A stretch of DNA of 64,000 bases from Tubiluchus corallicola. Taxonomy: Eukaryota; Priapulida; Priapulimorpha; Priapulimorphida; Tubiluchidae. Below, piece by piece: positions 1 to 10,841 of this stretch. The notes below the pieces were generated by a model. That model saw only the letters and a list, made by a program, of their open reading frames with translations. It was not told where the DNA came from and ran no database searches. Numbering within the stretch: position 1 is the first letter of the stretch; every line of letters starts with the position of its first letter. Both the position numbers and the translations under genes were made by a program. The stretch is taken from NCBI GenBank assembly GCA_030141605.1, contig JAQGDQ010000049.1, positions 248,001 to 312,000 on the forward strand, written 5' to 3'.

Positions 1-314
1 CAAATGTTTGTGGAAACGATTCTTGAACTTAACTGCATATTCCTTTTATGTATAGTGTCAAAGAAACCTCTATAGGTGCCAAGACCATTAGTGGTATTTT
101 GATTTCAAAATACTCTACAAGAACTATTGGTGGTATTTTGATTTCAAAGTACTCTACATGAGAACAACCACTAATTTGGAGGGTCTTGAAATTACAATGC
201 TAACTCGTATTATTGATACCTGCGTTTCCTTTGATGGCTAGGGTGCCGTTCTGTTCTGCAAAGTAGATTTTTTGACAAAACACACTCTTTACCTTGACGT
301 TTATATTTTTATAG

Positions 315-1260
315 TGCCACCGGAAGATGATGGAATAATACCAGAATTTGCAGCCCAGCCCACGATCTCATCAACAGAAGATAACAAAGAGCTGACTATA
401 GAGTGTTTAGTGAAAGCGAGTCCAAAACCCACAGCCAGTTGGATATTCGATGACAAAACGCTCTTTGACAAAGACAGACACAGGCTCTCCGTAACCTACA
501 GTGGAAACAATAAGTGGGCATGTCGATTAAAAATACAGGTATATACTTTTGTCCATCTAGCAGTCTTCTGCATGTGGCAAATGAATGACTGTGTTCCCCT
601 TTTTCACATATTTCCACCGGTTTCGAGGACCGTATTTTCGTATTCATTCTCCATACTTTCTCTTGGATCTGCTGTTTAACTTGCTACACTTGAAACAATA
701 CACTTGTTTCAAGAAACAAAATCCTCTGCTCTGAAAGAAGTAATCATTAAGTCTATAACTGTTGTACCTTCTAAAGCACTTTACTAAACAAATGCACATT
801 TGCTTGTGTTTTTTTTTCATCTAAAAGCATTTTAGCTATACTTTGCCAATTCACACAGAGTTTATTTCAAAAAGGCTTTTTTATTGACCTACATTCATTG
901 ACATTGAATATGATTCATTGAATGACCTACACTCATCCATTTTATTGACCCTATTGATTTACATACACCTGCTATATCTCATTTTCTTTCCTGGTTCAAT
1001 CTTCCCTTCTTCTCTAATCTAAGACTTCTTGAAGAGCAGTTATAATTCAAATGATGCGTAAGTTTATTGTTAGACATTAAATTTTTGCACGTTCAGTATC
1101 CGTACATATTATGTTTTTGAATCACCAATCAGTAAATTTTATGTTGTATTTCAACTATCGAATATTTCAGAACCCAGCAAAAGAGGACGGTGGACGATAC
1201 AAGTGCACAGCCAAGAACAAATGGGGATCCTGCTTTGGTAGTGTAACATTGCAGTTCTAA
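315..1260 (+). CDS. C-terminal I-set Ig domain of a titin/twitchin-like protein (partial, 3' end of gene)
   Basis: Two coding exons are visible: 315-538 (acceptor TATAG, donor GTATAT, leaving phase 0) and 1171-1260 (acceptor TTTCAG, stop TAA). Joined, they give about 104 residues forming one Ig fold of the I-set type: the first-sheet Cys in TIECLV, the core Trp in ASWIF, and the late D-x-G-x-Y-x-C motif in EDGGRYKC. The protein ends seven residues after the last Ig strand, with no transmembrane segment or GPI signal in this part, as in intracellular muscle Ig proteins such as twitchin, titin, palladin or myopalladin. The gene starts upstream of the window, so kinase or Fn3 domains cannot be checked. 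The first exon enters in phase 1. An AATAAA at 1821-1826 is a plausible polyadenylation signal. Family assignment is by domain style only. Confidence 0.7.
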
Positions 1261-2474
1261 ACTGTAGTCTACAACTCAAGGGTGTTTATTTTCTACTGCA
1301 TTATCATGAACTCTATCAGCCATTTCAGTACTAGGAATCTGTGAACAGGAATTACAGATATCCCAGCGTAATGTACAATTCAACGGTCTCTACATGCTAT
1401 AGGAAAGCACCAGAGAATGCTCTAAGCTTCTGTCTGTATTTAAGCCCTAGCACTCAATGGCTCAAACGTATACTTGAAAATAACTGGGAATGTGCATTCA
1501 AAAAGAACGAGGCTAAAAGTACAGGTTTGTCAATTAACCGTCACAATTCAATTATCACCAATTGAAGGGTATTTTCTGTAATTGTTTTGTCAGAATGAAT
1601 GACGACTCTGCCATTAAGAGTTACAGCAAATTACAGTAAATCATTGTTACTTAGTTTTAATGTGAAAGCAATTTTGCTTGGAGGAAAATCAAAATCATTG
1701 TACATGTATCTATTTATCAAAGAGTGGAACTTAGTCATAGATTTTCTGAAGAAATAATACATTATAATTTAAAATTGTGTGATATGTTGTTTACTGTTTT
1801 GTGAATTATATGGAATTATTAATAAAGATGTGGCTTGTTGTTATTGTTAGGAAAAATACCACTGTAAAACTGTTTCACTATATGTGAGTGCGTGCGTGCA
1901 ACGTGTACGTGTGTGTGTGTGTGTGCATGCGTGAGTGTGGGTGTGAGTGTGAGCGTGTGCGTGTGCATGTGTGTGTCAAAATCTCAAGAAACATAATCAT
2001 AAATATAACGTGAACTTGTCAGTATTCACAATACAGAACTTAACGTTAATCACTAGTATACATGTTCCAAGTATCATTAATAAATATAAATGCGAATACT
2101 GACACTGTGAAATGGAAGGAAAAAAAACCTTTTACACACTGAAGTATTACAAATCGTCTACGGATATGACATTCTTTCTCAAGACCTTCATCGGACAAAC
2201 ACACAGGCCGTGTCCAACAAGTTAGTTACTGTACAGTTTAATAGATAGTACTGCCTTTGCAAGGTTCAGCATGTAAATCTTTCTATCTGCAAATAAGACC
2301 CTTGATCACTGGCCAATATAATACCAAACTGTGCTTTTATTACACATTAATATGTAAATAACACCAGACTCATAAAGCCCATAGCACAAGTACACTAAAA
2401 CTTAGCCAAATTCAATAGACCAAGCCGGAGTAGTACTGCAATTGGGTCAATAAAAAATATAGCCTAGAATAATA
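1261..2474. other. 3' UTR and spacer with a GT-rich microsatellite
   Basis: This stretch lies between the Ig gene stop and the first PI-PLC gene. It contains the AATAAA at 1821-1826 and an imperfect (GT)n tract with GC and GA interruptions at about 1877-1976. I see no convincing exon; the short open frame at 1341-1565 has no recognisable similarity. Confidence 0.6.
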
Positions 2475-3534
2475 ATGTTCTGGTTCATCGCATTACAACT
2501 TATAAATACGGCACTCGCTTTGGATACAAGTAACTGGATGATGAATTTACCATACTCTGTAGCAGAGAAACCATTATCAGCAATAGCAATACCAGGTAAG
2601 CATGTTTACCAATGCTGCTGAATTTTCTTGTTTCACTAACCTAATCTGTTTCACAGAATCTACATTATCCATTTTTGCAGGCACACACGATACCTACACG
2701 TATGATATGTCCATGGAAATTGCAGATTTGGACGACCAACTAGAAGAACTTCTGGAGCTCCTCCCGGGAGACATTGTCATGAATGCCACATGGAACTACA
2801 AGGTCACACAGCGCATGAATGCAACAGAGCAACTAAATGCAGGTATTCGTTACTTCGATGTACGAACTGCTGGGAAGGACAATATCACAGACGAGTGGTA
2901 CATTTATCACGGTTTCTATGGCATAGAGGTAAAGAAAGTGATGATAGAAACAAGAGAATTTCTAGACTTGCACCAAAAAGAAGTGATAATTCTAGATTTT
3001 CAGCACTTTTTCAAAATCAATTCAGATGAGCATAAAAAGGTTAAACGTTTTCTGTTTGATACATTTAGTGATATCATGGTACCACGACCGGAAAATCATC
3101 TTGAAGAATTAACTCTGGCCAATATCTGGGCTCGGAAAAAACAAGTAATCGTGTTATACAACACAACAGAGACAGACAACCATCCGCTTTTGTGGCCTAG
3201 GGATGAATGGATCCACAATCCTTGGGCAAACACTCCTCACGTGCCAACTTTAATTGACTTTCTCAACGTACGTTATGAGGTCGACAGGCAGGACAACATG
3301 TTTAGTGTGACACAAGGTGTACTGACACCAAATATTGAGACTATAGTTACACAACCGCTGCGCAGTTTAGAGGACGTTCTGGCTTACAAATGTAATCAAG
3401 CTGTTTCAAGTTGGATGAAAAATAAAAATGCAGGACTTAAAGGGATCAACGTTGTGATAACAGATTATTCCGAATTTTCCGACATAAATTCTGTTATTCT
3501 TGCCTTGAATTACAGAGAATTTCGGATGTTATGA
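2475..3534 (+). CDS. Secreted PI-PLC X-domain protein, tandem copy 1
   Basis: Two exons, 2475-2595 and 2681-3534, join in phase 1 (CCA G|GTAAGC ... TTTTGCAG|GC ACA) to give 324 residues. Residues 1-16 form a hydrophobic signal peptide (MFWFIALQLINTALA). The phosphatidylinositol-specific phospholipase C X domain follows: IPGTHDTY with the first catalytic His at 43, GIRYFDVRT at 95-103, and YIYHGFYG with the second His at 117. These are the two general acid/base histidines of the single-domain bacterial-type and PLCXD family; there is no Y domain, PH domain or C2 domain. The expected reaction is cleavage of phosphoinositide or GPI head groups outside the cell; the substrate is not deducible. 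The intron splits the Gly codon just before THD, and the same position is used in the two following copies. The ATG at 2475 is chosen because it gives the signal peptide and an in-frame junction. Confidence 0.87.
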
Positions 3535-3790
3535 ACAAGACCTAACTAGAAACAAGATTACGGCAGTCCTTTGATCGACACTGTACATCTTGTAAACTTA
3601 GTGCTAATCCAAACAGACATGTGTCAGATCTATGACATATTACTCTAAGTCAAATAATACTACAGAGTAAAAGTTCTAAAACTACGTACCAAACATACAA
3701 AGCAGTTCAATGCATGTATCACATGTAATTCAACTAAAGTACAATATAAGATGGTTTTTTGCTTCAAAGCGATAAATGAACTTGTTAAAA

Positions 3791-5192
3791 ATGGTGTGCG
3801 TAATCATGGCCAACTGTATACTTCAGTGGCTTACGTTAGCAGGAGTACATTGTGCAACCTGTGAAACATATAGTGAATGGATGACAGATTTACCAATTTC
3901 AAGAGCAAGCGAACCACTGGCATCACTTGCAATACCAGGTAATTGATGATGAGTTGATGGCGATGCTTTTGATACGTGTAGCTCAACATTTACTACTTCG
4001 GTTGTTCACTTGCTCTTTATGCATTTACTCAGTCTTGACTATCGCTTATGCTTTTCTCCTCTAAAATGGCCGTTGTTATTTTACACACTTTTTAAAGCCA
4101 TTCAGACCCGACGCTGGGGATGTTTCCTCAAGCAACAAGACATAACGTAGGTTATATGGAACTTCAAAAATGGATATTCAAAAAGGTAAAGCCAAGGCTT
4201 GAATAGCTACACTGCTATGCCAATCAAACCCGAAACTTACTATTATAGCCAACTAAAACACTATCAGGAGATGGTCTTTCAAACTTTAAGGCTATGTGTG
4301 TAGTCAAAAACAAACAAGATAAACTCATTCTTCTCTTATAGGCACTCATGATACATACACCTATAACTTGTCGAAAGAAATAGCTGATCTACATCCACTG
4401 CTACAAGAAATACTGGACTTATTTCCTGGGGATTTCGGAGTAAATGTTGCCTGGAATTACTCTGTCACTCAGCGAATGACTACAACGGAACAGTTAAATG
4501 CCGGAATTCGTTATTTTGATGTCAGAACAGCTGGAAAGGACAATATCACAGACGAGTGGTACATTTATCATGGTTTTTATGGAATAGAGATAAAGACGGT
4601 CATGAGAGAAACAAGAGAATTCTTAGACAAACACAAAAAGGAGGTAATTATTCTAGACTTCCAACATTTTTTCAAAATTGACCAAAATGAACACAAGAAC
4701 ATAAAACGCTTCCTATTTGCAACTTTTGGTGACATTATGGTTCCTCGGCCTAAAAACCACCTAGCCGAGCTTGCGCTAGCCAGCATATGGGCAGCTCACA
4801 AGCAGGTGATAGTTCTGTACCACACAGACGAGGCTTCAGATCATCCTCTCTTATGGCCGAGAGCAAAATACATTCATTCTCCCTGGGCGAACACCCCATA
4901 TGTGCCAAACTTACTGGACTATCTTCAAAGAAGATACAGTGTAGATAGGCAGGATAACAAATTCGGAGTTACACAATGTGTGTTGACGCCTAATGTGGAA
5001 ACAATAGTAACTAACCCACTACGAAGCCTAGAAGAAGTTCTGGCACGCAAAGGTAACTTGGCTGTTTCAGAGTGGCTGAAAAACAAAAACGGTGGTCTAA
5101 AAGGCATCAATGTGGTTATTACTGACTTTAGTGAATTCTCAGACGCCATAAGTGCTGTTCTTGCACTAAATTACAGAGAATTTATCAACTAA
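3791..5192 (+). CDS. Secreted PI-PLC X-domain protein, tandem copy 2
   Basis: Exons 3791-3938 and 4342-5192 join in phase 1 at the same Gly codon as copy 1 and give 332 residues. An N-terminal hydrophobic stretch (about residues 1-21) is a probable signal peptide; a second in-frame ATG five codons later would also work. The X domain is intact: IPGTHDTY with His52, GIRYFDVRT, and YIYHGFYG with His126. Copies 1 and 2 are the closest pair in the cluster and share long stretches of identical protein, including TAGKDNITDEWYIYHGFYG. Upstream spacing from copy 1 is only about 250 bases, so its promoter must be compact or shared. Role as for copy 1: single-domain phosphoinositide- or GPI-cleaving phospholipase, probably secreted. 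Confidence 0.87.
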
Positions 5193-5957
5193 ATCACGAG
5201 TTCTGTGATCAAAAATATACATCAATGATAAAATAGCATGCTCAAGTTGCAATATGCATAAAACATCTTTGCTATTGCAATCTTAGTAGTAAGCTACAGT
5301 CAAATAACTAAAAATTAAAAAATAGAAGTAAATATTATAGTACTGAGCGATTTCTTAAACAAAGCTGCACAAACCAAAGGTAGAACATATGTATGCATTT
5401 TATGACTAAAAAAAGGAAAACGTTAACATGTTAACATTTTTCTAGTAAAGAAGTCTAACAAGACAAGTTATTACAGATATCGTACTTCTTTGTATTAACC
5501 AGAAGACATAATTGTTATACTGAAATTAAATATAAATATTCATTATTTTTGTAAGGAATTTATATATTGGTTAATATATATAATATGAAGTTAGCAAAAT
5601 GACTGAAAAACCTAATTAGCTTTTGGCTAGTGAAAATCCCAAACAAAAGCTTTCAATTTAACGAAATTATTTGCACCAAAACACCTGGCTAAATCTGGTG
5701 AACTGTGTTTGTTCAATCACGGTTTAGTAAATATTAAACACACGGCATCATTCACATTATAATTCATTGGTCACTACTGATTTGAAAGTAAATGCAAGTA
5801 TGATAAACACCAGAGGAAATGAACTTTGAGTTAAAGCAAATTGCTATCATTGCAAATTACATAGTTGAAGGCATCGCAATATGGAGGATATGAAATTCTA
5901 AGACGTACAGCACAGTGACATCTGCATATGAATCACTGCGAAAAGCATTGAAAGAAA
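5193..5957. other. Intergenic spacer between PI-PLC copies 2 and 3
   Basis: AT-rich spacer of about 765 bases holding the 3' UTR of copy 2 and the presumed promoter of copy 3. I see no open frame of interest, repeat or RNA gene. Confidence 0.5.
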
Positions 5958-7382
5958 ATGGTTGGTCAAAGTTTCATGATGTCATGTAGAACCACAGCAA
6001 TGTGTCTGCTCTTGTGCAATGTGGTGATGTCGGTTGAGAAAAACTTTCCACAGAATCCGGATTGGATGGCTAATCTTCCAAACTCAAGAGCAAATCTACC
6101 ACTTTCTGCAATTGCAATGCCAGGTAATGAATTTGGAAGTTAGTCTTGAAAAATGATTGTTGCCATGTCTGATAATATTACACTGAATAAGTCAGCTTGC
6201 AAATCTAATTACAGTTATCATTACTGAAATTGCCCAGGAGCTTGAACAGCTTATTTGACAAAACAACTTGCAATAAAATTAAATGGCAACTAGTTCTGTT
6301 ATTTTGCATTCAAATGAAAAACTTTCTACAAAGCAACCCTTTCTGATATTCAAAACTATTCAAAACCACAAGATGCCATGTGGAAGAACGTTCTTGTTTA
6401 GAATCTACATTTTGTAAATAAGAAATATGACATTTGGCCTCAGATCTCTGTTGTGTTCCAAGTCTTCCTGTACACTTGCAGAATGGATTAACAAGTAAGT
6501 ATTCTCATAAAAAAATAAGCACCTCATTATATAACTGTTTTTACAGGAACACATGACGCATATGCATATAATTTAACAAAAGAGATTGCAGACATAAACG
6601 AACTCTTGCAACAAATCATTGAACTATTTCCTGGCGACTTTGGACTAAATGTCGCATGGCGGTACTCCGTCACACAAAAAATGACAGCAGCCGAACAATT
6701 AGTTGCCGGTGTTCGTTATTTTGATATCCGTACAGCAGGAAAAGACAATATAACAGATGATTGGTTTGTTTATCATGGGTTTTATGGTGCAGAAATAAAG
6801 ACAATCATGAGAGAAACTCGGCAATTCCTTGACGAACATAGAAAAGAAATTGTGTTGTTAGATTTTTGTTGTTTTTTTAAAATTGATGCTACTGAGCACA
6901 GAAATGTCATAAGATTTCTGTTGGAAACATTCTCGGACATAATGCTGCCTCAGCCTACTAATCATTTGAATGAAAGCACTGTAGCTGACATATGGTTACA
7001 ACAAAAGCAAGTAATTGTATTTTATCCGGAAGAACACACACAAGGTAACAGGTTATTTTGGCCAAGAAACTACATTACGGGCGGATGGGCAAACACGATC
7101 GAGGTCCCCGAACTAATCGAGTATGTAGAGAGACGATATGGAAATGACAGAAATGACAACCAGTTTGCGACCACTGGTGCCAATCTGACTCCAAATGCTG
7201 AGGCCATAGTAACAAATCCACTGCGAAGTCTTGAGACGTCATTAACATACAAAGCCAATTTAGCATTTTCCAGTTGGTTGAAGAACAAGAAGGCGGGCCT
7301 GTCTGGTATCAACGTTGCCCAATTCGACTTTATCGAGTTTGGCGATGGTATTGACACTGTAATAAACTTGAACTATCAGTAA
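5958..7382 (+). CDS. Secreted PI-PLC X-domain protein, tandem copy 3 (divergent)
   Basis: Exons 5958-6123 and 6547-7382 join in phase 1 at the conserved Gly codon and give 333 residues. The N-terminus has a hydrophobic segment (MCLLLCNVVMSVE) consistent with a signal peptide. Both catalytic-type histidines are kept: GTHDAY (His58) and VYHGFYG (His132), with GVRYFDIRT between them. It is the most diverged copy: the DFQHFFKI block of copies 1 and 2 reads DFCCFFKI here, and the C-terminal VITDFSEF block reads AQFDFIEF. It is probably still an active secreted phospholipase of the PLCXD type, but the changed block could alter specificity. A candidate polyadenylation signal AATAAA is at 7879-7884. 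Confidence 0.85.
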
Positions 7383-8215
7383 GCTATTCAAATACATTTA
7401 ACAAACCTTATCTATTCAGATCTTACTTTTACAGGCATGTATCCATTTACCAAGTAAGTGCTTAACATAAAACTGTCAAATGCGCATACAGACATATTTG
7501 CAATTTTAACAACACCTTTGTTATTACATACATAATATTATAATTCAGCAGATGGAAACAGAAAAATTCGAAACACAGATAAAGATAGAGATACAGACAC
7601 ATATGCTTAGCACTATGTATGCTTTTATAAAATTTTGAATTTTTGACTTGATTCGACACACTAACTGAGAGTGCAGCAAAATGTTATAACATGAAAGTGC
7701 TGGGTGTAAAATGACCTTTCAACGATCTTGTGCAAGCACCATTTTGTCAATAACCCAGTGGCGAACTGAAGACATGACAACGTGTCTATCCTTGCTTGTT
7801 TCCCCAAAGATTTAACTCGCAATAGTAAAATCTATTCATATATATGAAAGATTTCAACTTTAGACAAAACTAAACTAGAATAAAGATGTTATAATTTTTA
7901 GTTACAATGAATTATGTAGACTTATGAATTTGCGCAGTAGTTTTCCATTGTATATCTACTCATACTCATCTGTGGTAAGCTTCGTCGTACGTCTATTCAA
8001 CTTATGGCATAATTCTCATCATGTATTTCTTATAAATGTAATGTGTAAAGCCAGCAGTGATATTTTTAAGTAAAAAACCTTAATCATGTACCTGATCATC
8101 ATTTAAAAAAAAATTACAACAATTACGTAAAACCAAAGTTATTACACAGCTCAATGATTAGTACATAAGTTAAGTGCAAGTGAATTGCCATAAGGCACAC
8201 CAGTTGTAACCACCG
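7383..8215. other. Spacer between converging genes
   Basis: Holds the 3' UTR of PI-PLC copy 3 (AATAAA at 7879-7884) and the 3' UTR of ITPA on the other strand. Nothing else is recognised. Confidence 0.5.
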
Positions 8216-10117
8216 TTATAAGAATGTTAAAAATTCTTTGAATTTTTGTACAGCTTTACTGCGATGTGATATCGCATTTTTTGTCTCAGCTGTAAGCTGA
8301 GCATACGTTTCACTATACCCATCCGGCTGAAAACAGGAATCCCAACCAAAACCTCCACTCCCTGCAGGAATGACAATGTGCCCTTCTGTTCTTCCCACAA
8401 ACAGTTTCACTTCATCCTCCGGGCTGCCCGAAGAAAAAGCAATGGTGCACAGGGCATAAGCGCTTTTGTCCTCAAAACCAGCCAACAGTCTAGAAAAGTA
8501 TAAGAATATTAACTAATATTAAATGGGATATTAAATCCTAAATTCAGCTAACTAATTTTTTTACGCCAGCTCTTCTATATTTACAAATTGTTCCCATTTT
8601 CCAAAAAACTTACATGGAAGAACACAGTTTAAAAAATACCAGCATGCCTAATGCCTAAAAAATTAATATAATTGCTTTAAGTGCATGAAGTGTGTGCCAA
8701 TTAAGTTTTTCTATTTTAATAAAAGCATCACTGTTAAACAGCACAAGTAATATGTAAAAAAGATAAGTATCACTAGTAAAAAAGCACAATTTTATGTCGC
8801 ATGTTACATTCATGTTAGAAGCAAGACCAAACCATAGTAGGAGTTGAAATTCAAATATCAAATACTCTCTACATTAAGGAACTGTTTGCAAGCACATGTC
8901 ATCCAAGATATCAAATATGGTAATTATTAAGACCAGACTGAACCTGTTGAGTGTGGAATATTGGGTTTAGAGCTTGAGCCAAACATGCTACAGGAATAAA
9001 TCTAAAAACTGGCTTTTGGAACATTGAATATTAAACTAAAAGTACAAGCATAGCCTCAATACCATTTCTAGCAAAACTTCAAGAAGCACATTCTGAAGTA
9101 ATATTTCCACTTATTACGTAAAATAATCAAGCAATTATGCAATTGGGCAGGTCTAATGTTTCCCTGTGAATGTAGTTTTCTGATCGTGCAACCATTCCAT
9201 CCTCGTTTTTACATGTACAATTTTAATGCTTTTAGATAATAAAAATATCAAAATATACAAATGGCATTCACCATTTTTTTCAAGCTAAAGAGAAATCGTA
9301 CAATAAAATACAGTTTAGCACTTACTTAGGCAAACCATCGGGTCCAATTTTGTCAAGAAACCATTTGATGTAAGGTCCTGGTAGTCCACCAAAAGCATTG
9401 AAGCAAAGACTACAGTCTTCAACAAAACACGGTTGCCTCAGCTGTGTAACAGCAGACTTACACTTTAGTTTAGCTATTTCTAAAGGATCACCTTGGTACT
9501 CAGGAAGGTCGACATTTGCATGGCAAATCTGCAGTAGACATAATTCAATCGCTTTGATAGACAATAAAAACTATTTAAAATATATAACTATTATTATGTA
9601 CTTATATATAAAAAGAGTTCGGTCTCAAAAGAGAAAATTTTTGAAAATTTTTATCTAACTAATTTCAATATCTCAATAATGTCAAAAAATTTCTGATCAC
9701 AAAGCATTATCAAGATCCTCAAACTTTTATATGAGACATTGTAGCACCTTCAGAAGCCAGGCTGCAATGGTTGTTAGTACAGTCAGGCATGCACTCCCAG
9801 AAGTAATGTCAACAATAGAACAGCTGTTTGGAAATCTGTGTCTTAGAATAAACCGATATATCACCTCATTGATACTTCTATTTATTGTAAGTTTGATTAA
9901 CAATTTTCTATAAATATACCTGCAGTTTCAATCAAAAGTCTGTGAACAACTGCCAGCAAATAAATATTTAAGCACTATTTACTGTCTCTTAATTTACATC
10001 TACTTTTATAATACATACTTCAATTTTTTCGACATTTCCAAGAATCTGGCCCAATTCTCTAACTTTGTTCAAGTTACCAGTAACACAGAAGATCTTTTGT
10101 ATTGTTCCAGATGCCAT
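8216..10117 (-). CDS. ITPA: Inosine triphosphate pyrophosphatase (Ham1/ITPase)
   Basis: Three exons on the minus strand, 10117-10019, 9528-9326 and 8489-8216, join with correct phases to 191 residues (human ITPA is 194). The enzyme hydrolyses ITP, dITP and XTP to the monophosphates and pyrophosphate, removing deaminated purines from cytosolic nucleotide pools. Diagnostic blocks in order: [17 protein letters not shown] at the N-terminus (the T/S-G-N-x-x-K nucleotide motif), [28 protein letters not shown] with the acidic [31 protein letters not shown] and the C-terminal ISHRSKA. The third exon starts after TTTTCTAG and completes the Lys codon before LLAGFEDK. No deletion or frameshift is seen, so the gene looks functional. 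Confidence 0.96.
8490..9325 (-). other. ITPA intron 2
   Basis: AT-rich intron of 836 bases with GT-AG ends. I see no embedded gene, and no repeat with recognisable ends. Confidence 0.7.
9529..10018 (-). other. ITPA intron 1
   Basis: AT-rich intron of 490 bases between the first and second coding exons. The plus-strand open frames crossing it are chance frames. Confidence 0.7.
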
Positions 10118-10451
10118 TCAATCTGTAGAAAAAGCCTTCTTAAAGACAAACAGTTTTCAATGGTGAAAACACCTTTGCTGATATTCTTGTACAACGTATA
10201 ATACAATATGGATATAGTGTGAATCATAACTAATAAGTCATTTATTTCACATTACACATTTACAATGATTTCGTGTACAATATCTAGTGAAAGGGCCTAC
10301 AATGAACATAATACAAATAAGAAATACTGCACAAGAAAAGCCTCAAACACTGTTCACCTATATTGGAAACAAAAAGCAGGGCTTGTTAGATTGTCCCACA
10401 CAGTGAAAGAAAAAAGAAAGTAATGGAAATAATCTGAAAATTTAAGTGAAT

Positions 10452-10841
10452 CTAGTGTAGATCTGGATCCAGATCAGTAATGGGCAGAGAGTCGAATATG
10501 TCATTTCTTTCAAATAAATTTAAATTAAGTAATTTATTGTCTATTATAGATCCAATATAAGAATACCTAGTGATTAATTTGAATTCATCGTCATTAGTGA
10601 TATTGTTAAAGGGCAGAATAGTTTGCAGACAAAAGTGACAGAACCAATTATCATTCTTGTCAGTTAAATTGTTGTAATTGGTCAAAGTTAAATTTGTACA
10701 TTTAAGATGCATCCAATGTTCACAGCAGTTGCAAAACAGTCCAAGTTGGTTATTTTTAACTGATTTAGTGCATGATGAACAGGCAAATTTAGGCATTATT
10801 CTCACGTTCCTGGAGTAATATGCACATGTCGATATGACCAT
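10452..10841 (-). pseudogene. LINE fragment: N-terminal PHD-type zinc finger
   Basis: An open frame of 129 codons contains a PHD-like Cys/His finger in the residues from about 17 to 67: CSSCTKSV, then LFCNCCEHWMHLKC and WFCHFC. It is followed by ITDLDPDLH, a linker type often seen between the N-terminal finger and the endonuclease of CR1/L2-like non-LTR retrotransposon proteins. The frame stops there and no endonuclease or reverse transcriptase follows, so this is a truncated element, not a host gene. The family assignment rests on remembered motif style. Confidence 0.55.
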
